From positions 1 to 64,000 of the forward strand of contig NZ_JBHLUA010000002.1 of the NCBI RefSeq assembly GCF_042433895.1: a stretch of 64,000 bases of DNA. Reading direction: 5' to 3'. Below, in pieces: positions 62,718 to 64,000 of the stretch. The notes under the pieces were generated by a model. It saw only the letters and a list, made by a program, of their open reading frames with translations. It did no database searches and had not been told where the DNA came from. This stretch comes from Mesonia maritima (lineage in GTDB: Bacteria; Bacteroidota; Bacteroidia; Flavobacteriales; Flavobacteriaceae). How positions within the stretch are numbered: position 1 is the first letter of the stretch; every line of letters begins with the position of its first letter. A program made the translations under genes and the position numbers.

Positions 62718-64000
62718 ATGAAAACTTATTTACAACTAATTTTTCTATCAATTTTACTTTTGACTTTTGGTTGTAAAGAAAAAACAAGCGGACAAAAAAA
62801 GAAGGAAAGCGAGAAACAAATTGAACAACAAAAATCGTTTGAACAACAAAAAGATGCGATAGAAGAAAAAAAGAAGAAAGTACAACCAACGCACTATGAA
62901 CATAAATACGTAATTGCAAGGTCAGGTTTAAATTATAGAGATTCCCCAGATGGAAAAGTTCTGGGTAAATTTCCATTAAACACATCTTTAAGATTAGTAG
63001 AGTACACAAAAATCTCTGACACAATAAATGACGCTGGTAAATTAATTGTTGATAAATGGGTTGGAGTTCAAAACTGGATGCTTCCTGACAAAAAAATGGA
63101 TACAGTATATGTATTTAATGGCTTTTTATCAAATTCCTTTGTTCAATCAGATATTAAATTATATTACGCTTCTTCCTTCTATAAAGAAAAAGACGGAAAA
63201 ACGAGAACTGCGTTTTTAAACCTATCTCAAACTTACTTTGAAGATGCTTATAACGAAACCGGTAATAAAAATAGAAATTCAATTTTTACCGAAAGTGATT
63301 TAGAAAAAGACACAATAAGACTTAATAAAAGTCAAAGGGATAAATTTCTTAAGTATTCAGATATATCAGAATCAGATAAAGTATTTGTCTATTTAATATC
63401 AAGTGATCAAATACAAACTTACAATGTCAATGACTTGCCTGTAATAGCTTGTATGAACCCTTATGGACCTTCAAACGATTATAGAAATGATGAATTGGAT
63501 TATATGCTCGGATTTGATTTGGGGAAAAGCATTTCAAACTGGGATGAGAATTTAGTATATGTAGGTAAAGAAAATCCTTTTCAAACAGGAAAAATAAAAC
63601 CGATAATTTGGACAAAAATTGAAGATAATCAATTTCCAATCGCTAAAGATTTAAAGAACAAAATTGACTTGAGCACCTATTTTTTTGCGACAGAAAAATA
63701 TGATTATTATTTACAAAAGCCCACAGAAAATATAAGCAGTTACCATTTAGTAATTTTAGATAAAATTACTAAATCCGAAATATTAAATACAAACTATTAC
63801 GATGGGGAATCGACATACCTAACACGACTAAAAATTGCGGAAAGTGAAAATGAAAGAGACATACGCCAATCTCAATGGACTGGAGAAATAATAAAAAATA
63901 AAGCTACCGTTGTATTTGGATTCGTAGGTCATAGTTTTGGATGCCCATCAATCACAATTTTAGATGAAACAGAACCAGAAATACAAATACTTTGTGATAA
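62718..64000 (+). CDS. Cassette 6: SH3-domain lipoprotein, open at the right edge
   Basis: An ATG at 62718 opens a frame of at least 427 codons without a stop to the edge. The N-terminus has signal and lipobox LLLTFGC. Residues about 22-60 are K/E/Q-rich and disordered or coiled. A bacterial SH3 domain follows (YVIARSGLNYRDSPDGKVLGKF ... DKWVGVQ, about 75-125). The rest is a soluble domain of unknown fold, with TVVFGFVGHSFGCPSI near the edge. No attC-like end is visible as it lies beyond the window. Confidence 0.72.
   Translation, partial: MKTYLQLIFLSILLLTFGCKEKTSGQKKKESEKQIEQQKSFEQQKDAIEEKKKKVQPTHYEHKYVIARSGLNYRDSPDGKVLGKFPLNTSLRLVEYTKISDTINDAGKLIVDKWVGVQNWMLPDKKMDTVYVFNGFLSNSFVQSDIKLYYASSFYKEKDGKTRTAFLNLSQTYFEDAYNETGNKNRNSIFTESDLEKDTIRLNKSQRDKFLKYSDISESDKVFVYLISSDQIQTYNVNDLPVIACMNPYGPSNDYRNDELDYMLGFDLGKSISNWDENLVYVGKENPFQTGKIKPIIWTKIEDNQFPIAKDLKNKIDLSTYFFATEKYDYYLQKPTENISSYHLVILDKITKSEILNTNYYDGESTYLTRLKIAESENERDIRQSQWTGEIIKNKATVVFGFVGHSFGCPSITILDETEPEIQILCD

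Larger units (their letters stand above)
56657..64000 (+). mobile_element. Candidate integron-like gene-cassette array without visible integrase
   Basis: Six successive plus-strand genes of unrelated families, each followed by a palindromic site of about 115-245 bp. At the gene-proximal ends the sites carry AAC-AATG boxes and at the far ends GAGAC(C)-GTT boxes, as R'' and R' of attC. Short boxes at the two ends of the same cassette are reverse complements: GTTGTAAAAC (56657) with GTTTTACAAC (57531); GTTAGCTATC (57659) with GATAGCTAAC (58957); GTTGCAAG (59085) with CTTACAAC (59608, one mismatch); GTTAGCTGTA (59732) with TACAGCTAAC (61537). In integrons this follows from excision as circles. 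The array continues past the right edge; no tyrosine integrase is in the window. Confidence 0.65.

Noticed and set aside
1..64000. CRISPR arrays, tRNA or rRNA genes, and prophage modules
   Set aside because: I saw no regularly spaced repeats with Cas genes, no complete tRNA cloverleaf, no rRNA sequence and no phage structural genes, though I read by eye only.

Overview
The window looks like a chromosomal segment of a flavobacterium (Bacteroidota, probably Flavobacteriaceae). The DNA is AT-rich and most starts lack a Shine-Dalgarno sequence. Several genes are preceded by a TAnnTTTG-type -7 box. The gene families are typical of that group: fused E1 alpha/beta 2-oxoacid dehydrogenase, MutS2 without an Smr domain, Aquifex-type aconitase, glycine-zipper OmpA lipoprotein and SUI1-type factor.

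Layout. 1-51: start of an IS3-family transposase running off the left edge. 103-3210: a lipoprotein, a small membrane protein, uracil phosphoribosyltransferase and a zinc alcohol dehydrogenase. 3307-8308: a minus-strand group with a TauE/SafE-type transporter, an SbnA-like PLP synthase, an FAD/NAD(P)-binding protein and a Y4yA/LysA-like PLP decarboxylase, possibly making an amino-acid-derived metabolite. 8432-16209: cold-shock protein, old yellow enzyme, a Crp/Fnr regulator broken by a stop codon, an MFS transporter, RecQ and a DEAD-box helicase. 16344-26280: a Pel-like exopolysaccharide locus (PelF, PelG, polygalactosaminidase-like hydrolase, large membrane protein, and a deacetylase + TPR + beta-barrel protein) whose last gene carries a single in-frame TAG. 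26368-29310: ArsC/Spx-like protein, aconitase, hibernation factor. 29360-35615: an eight-gene type III polyketide synthase operon with its own ketosynthase, dehydratase, Yx6K reductase, acyl carrier protein and phosphopantetheinyl transferase, plus a methyltransferase and flavoprotein, most simply read as a phenolic-lipid or quinone pathway. 35692-56086: mostly housekeeping (envelope lipoproteins, E1 dehydrogenase, 2OG-oxygenase/SUI1/DUF1835/nucleoside phosphorylase/PPK1 run, Ung, MutS2, GltP-like symporter, AroC, LpxH-like phosphatase, large FAD/Fe-S dehydrogenase, OMP).

56087-64000 is different. An IS200/IS605 transposase remnant is followed by six consecutive plus-strand genes of unrelated function (interrupted TonB-C-like protein, amidohydrolase, DinB-like protein, S41 protease, CPBP protease, SH3-domain lipoprotein). 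They are separated by roughly 115-245-bp imperfect palindromes built like integron attC sites. Three genes are bounded by 10-bp sequences that are exact reverse complements of each other, and a fourth by an 8-bp pair with one mismatch. This is what integron cassettes show, where R'' of a cassette pairs with the R' bases at its own start. Three of the palindromes also contain an internal hairpin whose stem sequence changes with pairing preserved. No integrase is visible. I regard this as the most interesting part of the window: a candidate integrase-less cassette array in a flavobacterium.

Three genes (Crp/Fnr, the Pel deacetylase-porin, the first cassette gene) are each split by exactly one in-frame stop with the frame otherwise intact. 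A 9-mer, TTCCCTCCT, occurs five times, all on the plus strand, in coding, antisense and intergenic settings.
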